Shown: positions 32,778 to 46,109, numbered from the stretch's first letter. The stretch is 64,000 bases of DNA from Streptomyces sp. NA02950 (GCF_013364155.1 NZ_CP054916.1:4585001-4649000); one strand, 5' to 3'. Program-made: numbers and translations. Notes: generated from the letters alone by a model not told the origin.

Positions 32778-32912
32778 TCACACGCCCGAACCTGCGGGCA
32801 CGGAGTCGGTCGCCTCCGTCCACAGATCCTGCTCGGCGCGATCCGCCTGGATCTGGCGGTACACGAGGAGCCCGCCGATGGCGGCCAGTGCGACCAGGAG
32901 GAGCTTCTTCAC
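32778..32912 (-). CDS. DLW-39 family small protein
   Basis: A 44-residue protein: KKLLLVALAAIGGLLVYRQI forms a single membrane helix, followed by the family motif EQDLW in a short acidic tail. DLW-39 proteins are a small actinobacterial family of unknown function; members are usually 39-45 residues. GTG start at 32912, with GAGGTAG upstream on the minus strand. It lies between a strong terminator and tRNA-Ile, as is typical near gyrA in actinobacteria. Confidence 0.85.
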   Translation of the reverse strand: MKKLLLVALAAIGGLLVYRQIQADRAEQDLWTEATDSVPAGSGV

Positions 32913-33093
32913 CGCGCTACCTCGTCTCTTTCTTGACGTAGGGGACCTCTGGCGCCCGATGATACACACCGACCGATACCGTTCGGTGACCTATGCCGGG
33001 CATCGACGCGGCAAGAACCGGTCATCAACTCCCCGGACACCCTTACGAGATCGGCCCGGAGGAGGGATTCTCCGTCCGGGCCGTTCCCGTCGG

Positions 33094-33167
33094 TGGGGCT
33101 AACAGGACTTGAACCTGTGGCCTCTTCCTTATCAGGGAAGCGCTCTAACCGTCTGAGCTATAGCCCC
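33094..33167 (-). tRNA. tRNA-Ile (GAT anticodon)
   Basis: A 74-nt tRNA without encoded CCA. Acceptor GGGGCTA pairs with TAGCCCC. The D arm is TAGCTCAGACGGTTAGAGC, the anticodon loop CTGATAA gives GAT, and the T arm is CAGGTTCAAGTCCTG. It follows DUF3566/gyrA in the same direction, 61 nt after the DUF3566 stop, the standard actinobacterial order. Confidence 0.95.
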
Positions 33168-33228
33168 GCGCTGCACCGAAAGATTAGCGCACCACCAGCC
33201 CTGTCCCAAAATCGGTATCGGGGGGCCG

Positions 33229-33993
33229 CTACTCGTCCTCGGCGAGCGTGAGCTCCACACCACCCACGAAGCCCGCGGACAGGTTGTAGATGAACGCGCC
33301 CAGGGTGGCCAGCGCGGTCGCCAGCACCACGTTGATCACGGCGATGATCGAGGTGAACCCCAGGACACGCGGCAGGGACAGGAAGGACTCCAGGTCGAAC
33401 CCGGTGCCCTTCTGGGACTCCGTCGCCTCGCTGATCGTGCCGCCCACGGCGCTGAAGACGCCCATGGCGTCCATGACCATCCACAGCACCGCCGTCGCGA
33501 TCACCGTGCAGATTCCCAGCGCGATCGCGAGCAGGAAGCTGACCTTCATGACCGACCACGGGTCCACCCTCGCGACCCGCAGCCGCGCCTTGCGGGTGCG
33601 CGGCACCGGACGGGCGCCCGCGCCGGTGCGCGGCCGGCGGATGGCCGTGGCGGCCTGCCCTCCGGCCTGCGACGCGGCCCCGGCGGCTCCGCGGCCCGCC
33701 GTACCGCCACCGGACGGCGGGGCGTAAGCCTGCGGCGGGTGGTACGGCTGTGCGGGCGCCCCGCCGACGGGCCGCTCATTGGGGAGCGGGCTGGCCGAGC
33801 GCTGCTCACGCGACTCGCGCGGCCGCTGAGGCCGCAGCTCGCGGGTGTCGGTCACCGTGCCCCGGTTGGGGTCGGCGGCCGGGCCACGAGCGCCTTCCTG
33901 AGCGGACGCACCGCCCGCTGAGGAGGGGGCTCCCGGTCCGGGCCGCCTTCCGGCGTCCGCACCGCCGCCCGCGGCACCCGTGGCTCCACTCAC
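33229..33993 (-). CDS. DUF3566 membrane protein
   Basis: A 254-residue protein. The first ~130 residues are low-complexity, Pro/Gly/Ala/Arg-rich. The C-terminal ~115 residues are DUF3566: RVDPWSVMKVSFLLAIALGI (helix 1), a loop, then VLGFTSIIAVINVVLATALA (helix 2) and AFIYNLSAGFVGGVELTL. In mycobacteria the corresponding gene also follows gyrA; its product is involved in division or growth control but poorly understood. GTG start at 33993 lies 3 nt after the gyrA stop, so it is probably read with gyrA. Confidence 0.88.
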   Translation of the reverse strand: MSGATGAAGGGADAGRRPGPGAPSSAGGASAQEGARGPAADPNRGTVTDTRELRPQRPRESREQRSASPLPNERPVGGAPAQPYHPPQAYAPPSGGGTAGRGAAGAASQAGGQAATAIRRPRTGAGARPVPRTRKARLRVARVDPWSVMKVSFLLAIALGICTVIATAVLWMVMDAMGVFSAVGGTISEATESQKGTGFDLESFLSLPRVLGFTSIIAVINVVLATALATLGAFIYNLSAGFVGGVELTLAEDE

Positions 33994-33996
33994 GAC

Positions 33997-36609
33997 TTAC
34001 TCCTCGGTCTCGTCCGCCGGGGGCGTGGTGCCCTCGGCCGCCTCGGGCGCGGCCCCCTCGGCTGCCTCGATCCCGGCCGCGGAGATTTCCTCCTCGACCT
34101 CTTCAGCCTCACGACCGGCCTCGGCGTTCCTGGCGATACCCACGACGGCATCACGCTTGCCCAGGTTGATCAGTTGGACGCCCATGGTGTCACGGCCCGT
34201 CTCCCTGACCTCGCTGACCCGCGTACGGATCACACCGCCGCTGAGCGTGATGGCCAGGATCTCGTCGGACTCCTCGACCACCAGCGCGCCGACCAGGGAA
34301 CCACGGTCCTCCACGATCTTGGCGGCCTTGATTCCGAGGCCGCCGCGACCCTGGACGCGGTATTCGTCGACGTTCGACCGCTTCGCGTACCCACCGTCGG
34401 TGGCGGTGAAGACGAACGTACCGGGCCGGACGACATTCATCGAGAGGAGTTCATCACCCTCGCGGAAGCTCATGCCCTTCACACCGGAGGTCGCCCGGCC
34501 CATCGGCCGCAGCGATTCGTCCGTGGCCGTGAACCGGATGGACTGGGCCTTCTTGCTGATGAGCAGCAGGTCGTCCTCGGCGGAGACCAGTTCGGCGCCG
34601 ATCAGCTCGTCCTCGCGGCCGTCCTCCATCTCCCGGAGGTTGATGGCGATCACACCGCCCGAGCGGGGCGAGTCGTAATCCTTCAGCGGAGTTTTCTTCA
34701 CCAAACCCGACTTCGTGGCGAGCACCAGATACGGCACCGCCTCGTAGTCCCGGATCGCCAGGATCCGCGCGATCTGCTCGTCCGGCTGGAACGCCAGCAG
34801 GTTGGCGACGTGCTGGCCGCGCGCCTCCCGGCCCGCGTCCGGCAACTCGTACGCCTTCGCCCGGTAGACCCGGCCCTTGTTGGTGAAGAACAGCAGCCAG
34901 TGGTGGGTGGTCGAGACGAAGAAGTGGTCGACGATGTCGTCCTGCTTCAGCTTCGTACCGCGCACCCCCTTGCCGCCGCGCTTCTGGGAGCGGTAGTCCT
35001 CGGTCTTGGTGCGCTTCACATAGCCGCCACGCGTGATGGTGACGACGATGTCCTCCTCGGCGATCAGGTCCTCGATGGACATGTCGCCGTCGAAGGGGAC
35101 CAGCTTGGAGCGCCGGTCGTCGCCGAACTTCTCGACGATCGCGGTGAGCTCCTCGCTGATGATCTGCCGCTGCCGCTCGGGCGAGGCCAGGATCGCGTTG
35201 TACTCGTTGATCTTCGCCTGGAGCTCGTCGTGCTCCTGGATGATCTTCTGGCGCTCCAGGGCGGCCAGCCGCCGCAGCTGCATCTCCAGGATGGCGTTGG
35301 CCTGGATCTCGTCGATCTCCAGCAGGCCCATCAGGCCCTCGCGCGCGATCTCGACCGTGTCACTGCGCCGGATCAGCGCGATGACCTCGTCAATGGCGTC
35401 CAGCGCCTTGAGCAGACCGCGCAGGATGTGCGCCCGCTCCTCGGCCTTGCGCAGCCGGAAGCGGGTCCGGCGGACGATGACCTCGACCTGGTGGGTGACC
35501 CAGTTGCGGATGAACGCGTCCAGCGAGAGCGTGCGCGGCACCCCGTCGACCAGCGCCAGCATGTTGGCGCCGAAGTTGGTCTGGAGATCGGTGTGCTTGT
35601 AGAGGTTGTTGAGGACGACCTTGGCGACCGCGTCCCGCTTGAGCACGATGACCAGGCGCTGGCCGGTGCGCGAAGAGGTCTCGTCACGGACGTCGGCGAT
35701 GCCGCCGATCCTGGCGTCCTTCACCAGATCGGCGATCTTCTGCGCGAGATTGTCCGGGTTGACCTGGTACGGCAGTTCGGTGACGACCAGGCACTGACGG
35801 CCCTGGATCTCCTCGACCTCGACGACCGCGCGCATGGTGATCGAGCCGCGCCCGGTACGGTACGCCTCCTCGATGCCCTTGCGGCCGACGACCAGCGCCC
35901 CGGTGGGGAAGTCCGGGCCCTTGATCCGGTCGATCAGGGCGTCGAGCAGATCCTCCGATGTCGCCTCCGGGTTCGCCAGGAACCACTGGGCACCCTCGGC
36001 CACCTCGCGCAGATTGTGCGGCGGGATGTTGGTGGCCATACCGACCGCGATGCCCGCCGAGCCGTTGACCAGCAGGTTGGGGATACGGGACGGCAGAACC
36101 GTGGGCTCCTGGTTACGGCCGTCGTAGTTGTCCTGGAAATCGACGGTGTCCTCGTCGATGTCCCGGAGCATCTCCATGGCCAGCGGGGCCATCTTGCACT
36201 CGGTGTACCGCATGGCCGCCGCGGGGTCATTGCCCGGGGAGCCGAAGTTGCCGTTGGAGTCCACCAGCGGCATGCGCATCGACCACGGCTGGGCCAGTCG
36301 CACCAGCGCGTCGTAGATGGACGAGTCGCCGTGCGGGTGGTACGTACCCATGACGTCGCCGACGACACGGGCGCACTTGTAGAAGCCCTTCTCGGGGCGG
36401 TACCCGCCGTCGTACATCGCGTAGAGCACGCGCCGGTGCACCGGCTTGAGGCCGTCCCGGACGTCGGGCAGCGCACGGCTCACGATCACGCTCATCGCGT
36501 AGTCGAGGTAGGAGCGCTGCATCTCCGTCTCGAGCCCCACCGGCTCCACGCGGAGTCCGGCGCCCTCGGCGGGGTCTTCAGGCGTGTTCGGGGTGTTCTC
36601 GTCGGCCAT
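33997..36609 (-). CDS. gyrA: DNA gyrase subunit A
   Basis: An 870-residue breakage-reunion subunit of gyrase, which introduces negative supercoils. The catalytic tyrosine is Y135 (AAMRYTECK). The fluoroquinolone region reads [10 protein letters not shown] with Ser96 and Asp100 at the positions of E. coli Ser83 and Asp87, so no classic resistance change is seen. The C-terminal beta-pinwheel contains the GyrA box as QKRGGKG (consensus QRRGGKG), and the protein ends in an acidic Glu/Ala tail. It is downstream of gyrB with 41 nt between them and upstream of DUF3566. Confidence 0.97.
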   Translation of the reverse strand: MADENTPNTPEDPAEGAGLRVEPVGLETEMQRSYLDYAMSVIVSRALPDVRDGLKPVHRRVLYAMYDGGYRPEKGFYKCARVVGDVMGTYHPHGDSSIYDALVRLAQPWSMRMPLVDSNGNFGSPGNDPAAAMRYTECKMAPLAMEMLRDIDEDTVDFQDNYDGRNQEPTVLPSRIPNLLVNGSAGIAVGMATNIPPHNLREVAEGAQWFLANPEATSEDLLDALIDRIKGPDFPTGALVVGRKGIEEAYRTGRGSITMRAVVEVEEIQGRQCLVVTELPYQVNPDNLAQKIADLVKDARIGGIADVRDETSSRTGQRLVIVLKRDAVAKVVLNNLYKHTDLQTNFGANMLALVDGVPRTLSLDAFIRNWVTHQVEVIVRRTRFRLRKAEERAHILRGLLKALDAIDEVIALIRRSDTVEIAREGLMGLLEIDEIQANAILEMQLRRLAALERQKIIQEHDELQAKINEYNAILASPERQRQIISEELTAIVEKFGDDRRSKLVPFDGDMSIEDLIAEEDIVVTITRGGYVKRTKTEDYRSQKRGGKGVRGTKLKQDDIVDHFFVSTTHHWLLFFTNKGRVYRAKAYELPDAGREARGQHVANLLAFQPDEQIARILAIRDYEAVPYLVLATKSGLVKKTPLKDYDSPRSGGVIAINLREMEDGREDELIGAELVSAEDDLLLISKKAQSIRFTATDESLRPMGRATSGVKGMSFREGDELLSMNVVRPGTFVFTATDGGYAKRSNVDEYRVQGRGGLGIKAAKIVEDRGSLVGALVVEESDEILAITLSGGVIRTRVSEVRETGRDTMGVQLINLGKRDAVVGIARNAEAGREAEEVEEEISAAGIEAAEGAAPEAAEGTTPPADETEE

Positions 36610-36650
36610 TGCTGGTCAAGTCCTTCTGTCGTCTGCGGCTGGGGGCCGAC

Positions 36651-38977
<2,327 letters not shown>

Positions 38978-39508
38978 TCATCCGTAGGTGTCGCCCGGTC
39001 CGGTGGACCCGGGAGAGCGCAGCGGGCCGTACCGGCGGGGCGGACCGCCGGGCCCCAGCACCTTGATCAACTTCACGGTGCCCTGGCCGAGATCGGCGTT
39101 GAGCCGGGCGACGAGCTGCGGGGCGAGCAGCCTCAGCTGGGTCGCCCACGCCGTGGAGTCGCAGCGCACCGTCAGCACCCGGGCGTCCTCGTCGTACCGC
39201 TGCGGCTCGCAGTGCTGGGCCACCTCCGGGCCGACCATCTGCGGCCAGCGGCCCATCACCCCGCCGACGGCGGCCGGGGCCTCCCAGCCGCGCTCGGTGA
39301 TCAGCCGGTTGATCGCGGCGCCGAGCGGCAGCGGATCGCGACCGTCAGCGCGCGCGCCGGAGCGCAAGCCCCCGCGGCGCGCCTGCTTCTTCTGCTGGGC
39401 CGCGGCACCGCGGGCCCGCGCCTGCTCCTTGGCGGCGCGCAGCGCGACCCGGGCCAGATCGACACCCGAGGGCTCGGGCGGTGTCGGCGGCTGCGGGGTG
39501 TCGGTCAT
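38978..39508 (-). CDS. dciA: DciA (DUF721) replicative helicase loader
   Basis: A 176-residue protein. The first ~60 residues are charged and low-complexity. Residues ~60-160 form the DUF721/DciA domain ([60 protein letters not shown]). DciA loads the DnaB helicase in bacteria without DnaC, including actinobacteria, which fits its place beside dnaA and dnaN. The start overlaps the recF stop by 4 nt, so it is coupled with recF. Confidence 0.9.
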   Translation of the reverse strand: MTDTPQPPTPPEPSGVDLARVALRAAKEQARARGAAAQQKKQARRGGLRSGARADGRDPLPLGAAINRLITERGWEAPAAVGGVMGRWPQMVGPEVAQHCEPQRYDEDARVLTVRCDSTAWATQLRLLAPQLVARLNADLGQGTVKLIKVLGPGGPPRRYGPLRSPGSTGPGDTYG

Positions 39509-40647
39509 ACGCGCCGCACCTCGCCCCCGGACACCGCGTAGCGCGTGCCCGTCAGCAGCCGTGGGACGTCGTCCTCCACCGCCGCCGTGACGAGCACCTG
39601 CTCACCGGGGGCGACCAGCTCGGCCAGCCGCTCCCGTCGCCGCTCGTCCAGTTCGGCGAAGACGTCGTCGAGCACCAGGACCGGCTCCCCGGCCTCGGTG
39701 CGCAGCAGATCGTAGGAGGCCAGGCGCAGCGCGAGCGCGTACGACCAGGACTCGCCATGGCTGGCGTACCCCTTCGCGGGCAGTCGGCCCAGCTTCAGGA
39801 CCAGGTCGTCGCGGTGCGGGCCGACCAGGGTGACCCCGCGCTCGATCTCCTGCTTGCGCGCCTCGGTGAGCGCGGTGATCATCCGCTGGTAGAGCTCCTC
39901 GCGGCCGGTGGCCGCGGCCAGGTCCTCGCCCGCCGAGCAGCGGTACTCCAGCAGAACCGGTCCGCCGCCCGGGGCGAGCCGCTCGTACGCCTTCTCGGCG
40001 AGCGGGTGGAGGACGGAGATCAGTTCCAGGCGCTGGGCGAGCAGCTCGGCACCGGCGCGTGCCAGATGTTGGTCCCAGACGTCGAGTGTGGACAGCGCTC
40101 CGTCACCGCCGCCGCTGCGCGAGCCGTGCCGCCGGGCCAACGCGGCGGTTTTCAGCAGGGTGTTGCGCTGCTTCAGCACTCGGTCGTAGTCGGAGCGGAC
40201 CCCGGCCATCCGCGGGGCGCGGGCGGTGATCAGCTCGTCCAGGAAGCGGCGGCGCTCACCCGGGTCGCCCTTGACCAGGGCCAGGTCCTCGGGCGCGAAC
40301 AGGACCGTGCGCAGGATTCCCAGCACATCACGCGGCCTGACCTGCGAGGAGCGGTTGATCCTGGCGCGGTTGGCCTTGCCGGGGTTGAGCTCGAGCTCCA
40401 CGAGTTGCTGCCGGTCGCCCTGGACCACGGCCGCCCGGACGACGGCCCGCTCGGCGCCCATCCGCACCAGCGGGGCGTCGGAGGAGACCCGGTGGCTGCC
40501 GAGGGTGGCGAGATAGCCGACCGCTTCGACGAGATTGGTCTTCCCCTGCCCGTTGGGCCCGACGAAGGCGGTGACACCCGGGCCGAGCTCGACCTCGGCC
40601 CGGGTGTACGAGCGGAAGTCGGCGAGCGACAGATGCGTGACGTGCAT
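39505..40647 (-). CDS. recF: RecF recombination mediator
   Basis: A 380-residue ABC-type ATPase that loads RecA at gaps with RecO and RecR. Motifs: Walker [10 protein letters not shown] near residue 30, Q-loop region [18 protein letters not shown], signature [14 protein letters not shown], Walker [17 protein letters not shown] start at 40647; the stop overlaps dciA. Standard place downstream of dnaN in actinobacteria. Confidence 0.94.
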   Translation of the reverse strand: MHVTHLSLADFRSYTRAEVELGPGVTAFVGPNGQGKTNLVEAVGYLATLGSHRVSSDAPLVRMGAERAVVRAAVVQGDRQQLVELELNPGKANRARINRSSQVRPRDVLGILRTVLFAPEDLALVKGDPGERRRFLDELITARAPRMAGVRSDYDRVLKQRNTLLKTAALARRHGSRSGGGDGALSTLDVWDQHLARAGAELLAQRLELISVLHPLAEKAYERLAPGGGPVLLEYRCSAGEDLAAATGREELYQRMITALTEARKQEIERGVTLVGPHRDDLVLKLGRLPAKGYASHGESWSYALALRLASYDLLRTEAGEPVLVLDDVFAELDERRRERLAELVAPGEQVLVTAAVEDDVPRLLTGTRYAVSGGEVRRV

Positions 40648-40699
40648 GGTGGGCTGCGCCGACCTCCCCCGGCAGTGCTGTGCCCCCGTGGGGGGCGGA

Positions 40700-41578
40700 T
40701 TACTTGGAGTTCTCGACCGCGTGGCCGCCGAACTGGTTGCGCAGCGCGGCGATCATCTTCATCTGCGGGGAGTCGTCCTGGCGGGAGGCGAACCGGGCGA
40801 ACAGCGACGCGGTGATCGCGGGCAGCGGCACCGCGTTGTCGATCGCGGCCTCCACCGTCCAGCGGCCCTCGCCGGAGTCCTCCGCGAAGCCGCGCAGCTT
40901 GGCCAGGTGCTCGTCGTCGTCGAGGGCACGGACGGCCAGGTCCAGCAGCCAGGAGCGGATGACGGTGCCTTCCTGCCAGGAGCGGAAGACCTCGCGCACG
41001 TCGGTGACGGAGTCCACGGCCTCCAGCAGCTCCCAGCCCTCGGCGAAGGCCTGCATCATCGCGTATTCGATGCCGTTGTGGACCATCTTGGCGAAGTGGC
41101 CCGCGCCGACCTTGCCCGCGTGGACCGAGCCGAACTCGCCCTCGGGCTTGAGCGCGTCGAAGATCGGCTGGACCTTGGCCACATGCTCGGGCGCACCGCC
41201 GTACATCAGTGCGTAGCCGTTCTCCAGGCCCCAGACGCCACCGGAGACACCGCAGTCGACGAAGCCGATGCCCCGGGCGTTGAGCTGCTCGGCGTGCTTC
41301 TCGTCGTCGGTCCAGCGGGAGTTTCCGCCGTCGACGACGATGTCGCCGGGCGAGAGGAGCTCGGCCAGCTCGTCGATGGTGATCTGGGTGGGCACGCCCG
41401 CCGGGACCATGATCCACACCACGCGCGGCCCCTTGAGCTTGCCCACAAGCTCATCGAGGCTGTGGACATCGGCGACGTCCGGGTTGCGGTCGTATCCGAT
41501 CACGGTGTGGCCTGCGCGGCGAATGCGCTCGCGCATGTTGCCGCCCATCTTGCCGAGGCCGACGAGACCGAGCTCCAT
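40700..41578 (-). CDS. gnd: 6-phosphogluconate dehydrogenase, short type
   Basis: A 292-residue decarboxylating dehydrogenase of the short, mainly NAD+-linked class (long enzymes are ~470 residues). It makes ribulose 5-phosphate from 6-phosphogluconate. Motifs: nucleotide-binding [12 protein letters not shown] at the N-terminus, [32 protein letters not shown], and catalytic [13 protein letters not shown]. It lies between recF and dnaN, where Streptomyces always carries it. Confidence 0.93.
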   Translation of the reverse strand: MELGLVGLGKMGGNMRERIRRAGHTVIGYDRNPDVADVHSLDELVGKLKGPRVVWIMVPAGVPTQITIDELAELLSPGDIVVDGGNSRWTDDEKHAEQLNARGIGFVDCGVSGGVWGLENGYALMYGGAPEHVAKVQPIFDALKPEGEFGSVHAGKVGAGHFAKMVHNGIEYAMMQAFAEGWELLEAVDSVTDVREVFRSWQEGTVIRSWLLDLAVRALDDDEHLAKLRGFAEDSGEGRWTVEAAIDNAVPLPAITASLFARFASRQDDSPQMKMIAALRNQFGGHAVENSK

Positions 41579-41682
41579 CAGTTGATCCTTATGCCGTAGA
41601 CATTGCGTTTCGCACCTGAGGCCGAGCCTACGCCCGAGGGTTGCCGCACAGTTGTGGGCTACACCCGCTCATCCGCTCGCAC

Positions 41683-42813
41683 TCATCCGCTCAGCCGGAC
41701 CGGCATGATCAGGTACTTGTACGCCTCGTCCGCCTCGGCATCCATCGCCGGCTTGCCGCTCAGCAGGGCGGGCTTGGTGGACGTGGTGAAGGAGAGCTGG
41801 GCGACCGGAGAGTCGATCGCGCTCAGACCGTCCAGCAGGAAGGTCGGGTTGAAGGCGATCGAGATGTCGTCGCCATCGAGCTGGGCGTCGACGCGCTCCA
41901 CAGCCTGTGCGTCGTCGCTGGAGCCGGCCTCCAGGATCAGCACGCCCTGCTCGAAGCTCAGCCGCACCGGGGTGTTGCGCTCGGCGACCAGCGCCACACG
42001 CTTGACGGCCTCGACGAACGGGGCGGTCTCGATCACCGCGACGGAGTTGAACTCGGTCGGGAACAGGGTGCGGTACTTGGGCAGATCGCCTTCGAGCAGT
42101 CGGGTGGTGGTACGGCGCCCGGCACCCTCGAAGCCGATCAGACCCTCACCGGCGCCCGACCCGGACAGCGCGAGCGCGACGGTGTCGCCGCTGGTCAGCG
42201 ACTTGGCGGTGTCGAGGAGTGTCTTGGCGGGCACCAGGGCGACCGCGGAGATGTCCGGGGCCTCGGGCTTCCACAGGAACTCGCGGACCGCGAAGCGGTA
42301 GCGGTCGGTGGAGGCCAGGGTGACGGTGTCGCCCTCGATCTCGATCCGGACGCCGGTGAGCACCGGGAGGGTGTCGTCACGGCCGGCCGCGATGGCGACC
42401 TGAGCGGCGGCGGCGGCGAAGACATCACCGGGGACGGTGCCGGTCGCGGTGGGCATCTGCGGCAGCGCCGGGTACTCCTCCACAGGCAGTGTGTGGAGTG
42501 TGAATCGCGACGAGCCGCAGACGACGGTGACCCGCACACCGTCGCTGGAGATCTCCACAGGGCGGTTGGGGAGGGCGCGGCAGATGTCGGCGAGCAGACG
42601 GCCGGAGACGAGGACGGTGCCGTCGTCCTCCACATCGGCTTCCACGGAGACACGGGCCGAGACCTCGTAGTCGAAGCCGGAGAGGCTGAGGGCGCCCTCC
42701 TCCGCCTTCAGCAGGATGCCCGCGAGGACGGGCACCGGCGGACGGGCCGGAAGGCTGCGGGCCGTCCAGGCCACTGCCTCCGCGAGTACATCGCGCTCCA
42801 CCCGGATCTTCAC
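41683..42813 (-). CDS. dnaN: DNA polymerase III beta sliding clamp
   Basis: A 376-residue clamp of three similar ~120-residue domains. Recognisable parts are KIRVERDVLAEAVAWTARSL at the start, PVPVLAGILLKAEEGALSLS, GDVFAAAAAQVAIAAGRDDT and the C-terminal EADEAYKYLIMPVRLSG with the clamp-typical LIMPVR end. GTG start at 42813, where family homology begins. The protein encircles DNA as processivity factor. It is separated from dnaA by the origin. Confidence 0.96.
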   Translation of the reverse strand: MKIRVERDVLAEAVAWTARSLPARPPVPVLAGILLKAEEGALSLSGFDYEVSARVSVEADVEDDGTVLVSGRLLADICRALPNRPVEISSDGVRVTVVCGSSRFTLHTLPVEEYPALPQMPTATGTVPGDVFAAAAAQVAIAAGRDDTLPVLTGVRIEIEGDTVTLASTDRYRFAVREFLWKPEAPDISAVALVPAKTLLDTAKSLTSGDTVALALSGSGAGEGLIGFEGAGRRTTTRLLEGDLPKYRTLFPTEFNSVAVIETAPFVEAVKRVALVAERNTPVRLSFEQGVLILEAGSSDDAQAVERVDAQLDGDDISIAFNPTFLLDGLSAIDSPVAQLSFTTSTKPALLSGKPAMDAEADEAYKYLIMPVRLSG

Positions 42814-43572
42814 CGGAACCGCCTCCTGCTGTTGCTGGCTCGCCCTGCTGGCCTTCGTCGTCGGCTGAGTCGCCGGAGACCAGTCTGACGTACGCCGCCG
42901 ACAGTCGGTGCGGCTCGGGGTCAAGTCGGCGCCCGGGGTGTCGGGCGGCTCGGCCCGAGGTTGTGCACAGGCCCCACTTCGAAGCGAGTTCCCGGCTACA
43001 ACTCTGTGGTCGTAGTAGTAGGGCTTGTGGAAACCGTGGATAACTCCGTCGTCCCAGGCCAGGAGCCGTTTTTTATCCACTGCGCCTGTGGGTGGCGCCC
43101 GTGGACAACCGGGGTGACCTGTGGATGCCGGAGAGTTCTGCACACGCGATGCACAGCCAACGCCCGGTTCTCCCCAGCGCCGTCCCCAGTTTTACCCAGC
43201 TTCCCCACAGCCCAACCCGCCCCCTTGGTGTGATGCCTTTCACTCGACCCGGTGACCGTGTCCATTTCGTTGCCGAACAGTGGACGACGATGGGGAAAAG
43301 CTGTGGGCAACCGCCTTCCGCCTGTGGGCGGGCAGTGGACAACTCGATCCGGGTCCTGTGGGCAACTCGGTCGTCCACAGTCTGTGGACTCCGGATAGCC
43401 ACAAATCCACAACCGGCTGACCTCCGCCGATGCCATCCTGACAGGGCAGCCTGTGGATGCGATCGGGACAACTCACACGTCCCCAGGGTGTGGACGGGGA
43501 ATTTGCCGCACATCTGTGGAGAATCGCTTCGCCCCGGCACGGAATCGAACGGCTCCCGGGGCTGAACGACGA
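42814..43572. other. oriC: Chromosomal origin oriC between dnaN and dnaA
   Basis: A gene-free gap of ~830 bp. I count at least 15 DnaA-box-like nonamers from 42961 to 43523, including TTGTGCACA (42961), CGTGGATAA (43035), TTATCCACT (43073), CGTGGACAA (43100), TGTGGATGC (43120, 43452), TTCCCCACA (43201), TGTGGGCAA (43302, 43357), AGTGGACAA (43334), TCGTCCACA (43371), TGTGGACTC (43383) and TGTGGACGG (43489). They form two groups separated near 43210-43280. The Streptomyces origin is known to have about 19 such boxes. No A+T-rich 13-mers of the E. coli type are obvious. Confidence 0.93.
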
Positions 43573-43607
43573 AGGGCGCCCCAGGAGTTGTGATCCCGGG
43601 GCGCCCT
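43573..43607 (-). terminator. Terminator of dnaA
   Basis: AGGGCGCCCC / GGGGCGCCCT, 10-bp perfect stem with a 15-nt loop, 37 nt after the dnaA stop, at the edge of oriC. Confidence 0.8.
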
Positions 43608-43643
43608 CGGAGCGCGATCGCGGCAGGCGGGTGTGCCGTGCCG

Positions 43644-45509
43644 TCAGCCGTTCTTGATGCGGTTCGTCAGCTCGGTCACCTGGTTGTAGATGGAGCGCCG
43701 CTCGGCCATCAGCGCCCTGATCTTGCGGTCGGCGTGCATGACCGTCGTGTGGTCGCGGCCGCCGAACTGCGCGCCGATCTTGGGCAGTGACAGATCGGTC
43801 AGCTCCCGGCACAGATACATCGCGATCTGCCGCGCGGTGACCAGCACCCGGCTGCGCGAAGCGCCGCACAGGTCGTCCACCGTGTGTCCGAAGTAGTCGG
43901 CGGTAGCGGCCATGATCGCGGTGGCTGTGATCTCCGGGGCCGCGTCCTCGCCGCCGGGGATCAGGTCCTTCAGGACGATCTCGGTGAGACCGAGGTCCAC
44001 CGGCTGCCGGTTCAGGCTCGCGAAGGCCGTCACCCGGATCAGCGCGCCCTCCAGCTCACGGATGTTGCGGGAGATCCGCGACGCGATGAATTCCAGCACC
44101 TCCGGCGGTGCGTTCAACTGCTCCTGTACCGCCTTCTTCCGGAGGATCGCGATACGCGTCTCCAGCTCCGGCGGCTGCACATCCGTGATCAGGCCCCACT
44201 CGAAGCGGTTGCGGAGCCGGTCCTCCAGGGTCACCAGCTGCTTGGGCGGCCGGTCCGAGGAGAGCACGATCTGCTTGTTGGCGTTGTGGAGCGTATTGAA
44301 GGTGTGGAAGAACTCCTCCTGCGTCGACTCCTTGCTCGCCAGGAACTGGATGTCGTCGACCAGCAGGATGTCCATGTCGCGGTAGCGCTTGCGGAACGCG
44401 TCCGCCTTGCCGTCGCGGATGGAGTTGATGAACTCGTTGGTGAACTCCTCCGAGCTCACATAGCGCACCCGGGTGCCGGGATAGAGGCTGCGGGCGTAGT
44501 GCCCGATCGCATGCAGCAGATGGGTCTTGCCGAGCCCCGACTCCCCGTAGATGAACAGCGGGTTGTACGCCTTGGCCGGTGCCTCGGCGACCGCGACCGC
44601 CGCGGCGTGCGCGAAGCGGTTGGAGGCGCCGATGACAAAGGTGTCGAAGAGGTATTTGGGGTTCAGCCGCGCGGTCGGCTCACCGGGGCCGGACGCGGGC
44701 GCGGGCTGGGCGGCCAGCGGACCGGGCGCGCCGGTCTGGGAGGGCAGTACGGGCGGTCCGCCGCGGGCGCGCTCCAGCGGATCGGGAAGATCGTGGCGCT
44801 GCTGCTCGTACGGCGGGCGCTCGGGGGCCGCCCCGGGAACGCCGCCCGGACCGCCGGTGCTGCCCGGACCGCCCGGACCGGGGCGCTCCGCACCCGGGCC
44901 TCGGTAGTCGCCGCGCGGCGGCTGCTGGTCGTACGGCTGCTGGTCGTAGCCGGAGGAGGGCTGCGAGGCATAGGGGTCGGCCTCGGTGAAGCCGCCGAGC
45001 CGGGGCTGCTGCCAGCCGTAGTCGTCCCGCGGCCGCGGCCAGGCGCCGGGCTGCGGCTGCTGATAGCCGGGGTAGGCGGGGCGGGCCGTGGGCAACTCGT
45101 CGGCTGCCGGCGGGCGGCCGTAGCTCTCCCGGCCGTCGTAGCCGTCATACGTCTCCCGCTGTTCCCGGCTCTCATACGTCTCGCGCTGCTCCCGCTGGGG
45201 CTGCTGCGGGACGACCGGCTCACCGGCGGAATCGTCGACCGTGATCGCGATGCGGATGGGGCGGCCGCACTCCCGGCTCAGCGTCTCGCTGACCACCGGG
45301 GCGAGCCTGCCCTCCAGTACGCCCTTGGCGAATTCATTGGGGACGGCCAGCAGCGCGGTGTCGGCGACGAGTGCGAGGGGCTGGCACCGCTTGATCCAGT
45401 GCTCGTCCTTGGCCTCGACGCCCTGTCCCCCTTGTCCCGCGCCCTCTCCCAGAAGCCGCTCGAGGACGCGTGGCCACACTGCGGCAAGATCGGCGGGTAC
45501 GTCAGCCAC
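43644..45509 (-). CDS. dnaA: Chromosomal replication initiator DnaA
   Basis: A ~621-residue initiator, longer than usual (~450-470) because domain II is a large Pro/Gly/Gln/Tyr-rich linker (~110-285, e.g. [20 protein letters not shown]), a Streptomyces trait. Domain I (~1-90) starts [20 protein letters not shown]. The AAA+ domain has Walker [10 protein letters not shown] and Walker [12 protein letters not shown]. Domain IV has the DNA-binding helix with [14 protein letters not shown] and [15 protein letters not shown] start at 45509 fits conserved sequence. Its promoter region carries a perfect DnaA box (45638-45646), consistent with autoregulation. Confidence 0.96.
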   Translation of the reverse strand: MADVPADLAAVWPRVLERLLGEGAGQGGQGVEAKDEHWIKRCQPLALVADTALLAVPNEFAKGVLEGRLAPVVSETLSRECGRPIRIAITVDDSAGEPVVPQQPQREQRETYESREQRETYDGYDGRESYGRPPAADELPTARPAYPGYQQPQPGAWPRPRDDYGWQQPRLGGFTEADPYASQPSSGYDQQPYDQQPPRGDYRGPGAERPGPGGPGSTGGPGGVPGAAPERPPYEQQRHDLPDPLERARGGPPVLPSQTGAPGPLAAQPAPASGPGEPTARLNPKYLFDTFVIGASNRFAHAAAVAVAEAPAKAYNPLFIYGESGLGKTHLLHAIGHYARSLYPGTRVRYVSSEEFTNEFINSIRDGKADAFRKRYRDMDILLVDDIQFLASKESTQEEFFHTFNTLHNANKQIVLSSDRPPKQLVTLEDRLRNRFEWGLITDVQPPELETRIAILRKKAVQEQLNAPPEVLEFIASRISRNIRELEGALIRVTAFASLNRQPVDLGLTEIVLKDLIPGGEDAAPEITATAIMAATADYFGHTVDDLCGASRSRVLVTARQIAMYLCRELTDLSLPKIGAQFGGRDHTTVMHADRKIRALMAERRSIYNQVTELTNRIKNG

Positions 45510-45637
45510 AGGGCACGCTCTCTCACTCGCTGGGTGGGGGACGCCGACAGGTCCCACGAATGTGTGGTTCTCGGGACGGGCGTGAAGGAATCGGAGCCTG
45601 GCCACGGTAGTCAGGCCGGGGTGCACGGTTCAAGTCG

Positions 45638-45646
45638 TTGTCCACA
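45638..45646 (+). promoter_or_regulatory. DnaA box in the dnaA promoter region
   Basis: TTGTCCACA, an exact match to the Streptomyces consensus, about 130 nt upstream of the dnaA start. Streptomyces dnaA is known to be autoregulated through boxes in its promoter. Confidence 0.75.
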
Positions 45647-45740
45647 GGGTGTGTACAAATGTGCCATGCGATGTCGCCGGGCGTTCCCTTGCCCCGGGTG
45701 ACGCGGCCCAGCGGGTACCGTCGGTACGGCGGCCACCGGT

Positions 45741-45770
45741 TTGACCGGATGGCGTAACCGCGCGTACCGT
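45741..45770 (+). promoter_or_regulatory. Likely promoter of rpmH
   Basis: -35 TTGACC (45741-45746), 18-nt spacer, -10 TACCGT (45765-45770), about 175 nt before rpmH. It matches the loose Streptomyces housekeeping consensus. Other promoters may exist. Confidence 0.45.
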
Positions 45771-45946
45771 AACCAGGTCGAGTTGTCGATGGCTGCTGCC
45801 GCCTGCCTCCGATGGGCAAGGATCGCGGACACCATGATCCACGATCGTGAAGCGGTGCACTCGGGCGTATTGCGAGCTACTCGTGGGCGCACGGTGACAG
45901 CCAGGCGATCTCCCGCCACCACCCGATTCATTTCTGGAGCCCCCGA

Positions 45947-46084
45947 GTGAGCAAGCGCACCTTCCAGCCGAACAACCGCCGCCGCGCGAAGACCCACGGC
46001 TTCCGGCTGCGTATGCGCACCCGTGCCGGCCGCGCGATTCTCGCGTCCCGCCGCAGCAAGGGTCGCGCCCGCCTGTCGGCCTGA
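45947..46084 (+). CDS. rpmH: 50S ribosomal protein L34
   Basis: A 45-residue, very basic protein: [20 protein letters not shown], then [20 protein letters not shown]. This is a full-length L34 of the usual size. GTG start at 45947, preceded by TCTGGAG. First gene of the rpmH-rnpA-yidD-yidC-khpB-rsmG series that runs away from oriC. Confidence 0.95.
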   Translation: MSKRTFQPNNRRRAKTHGFRLRMRTRAGRAILASRRSKGRARLSA

Positions 46085-46109
46085 GCAGCCTGACCTCAAG
46101 GTCCATGAC

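Larger units (their letters stand above)
45510..45946. other. Divergent dnaA / rpmH promoter region
   Basis: A 437-bp gap without a gene, carrying the dnaA leader, one perfect DnaA box and a promoter for rpmH. Both are listed separately. Confidence 0.6.
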
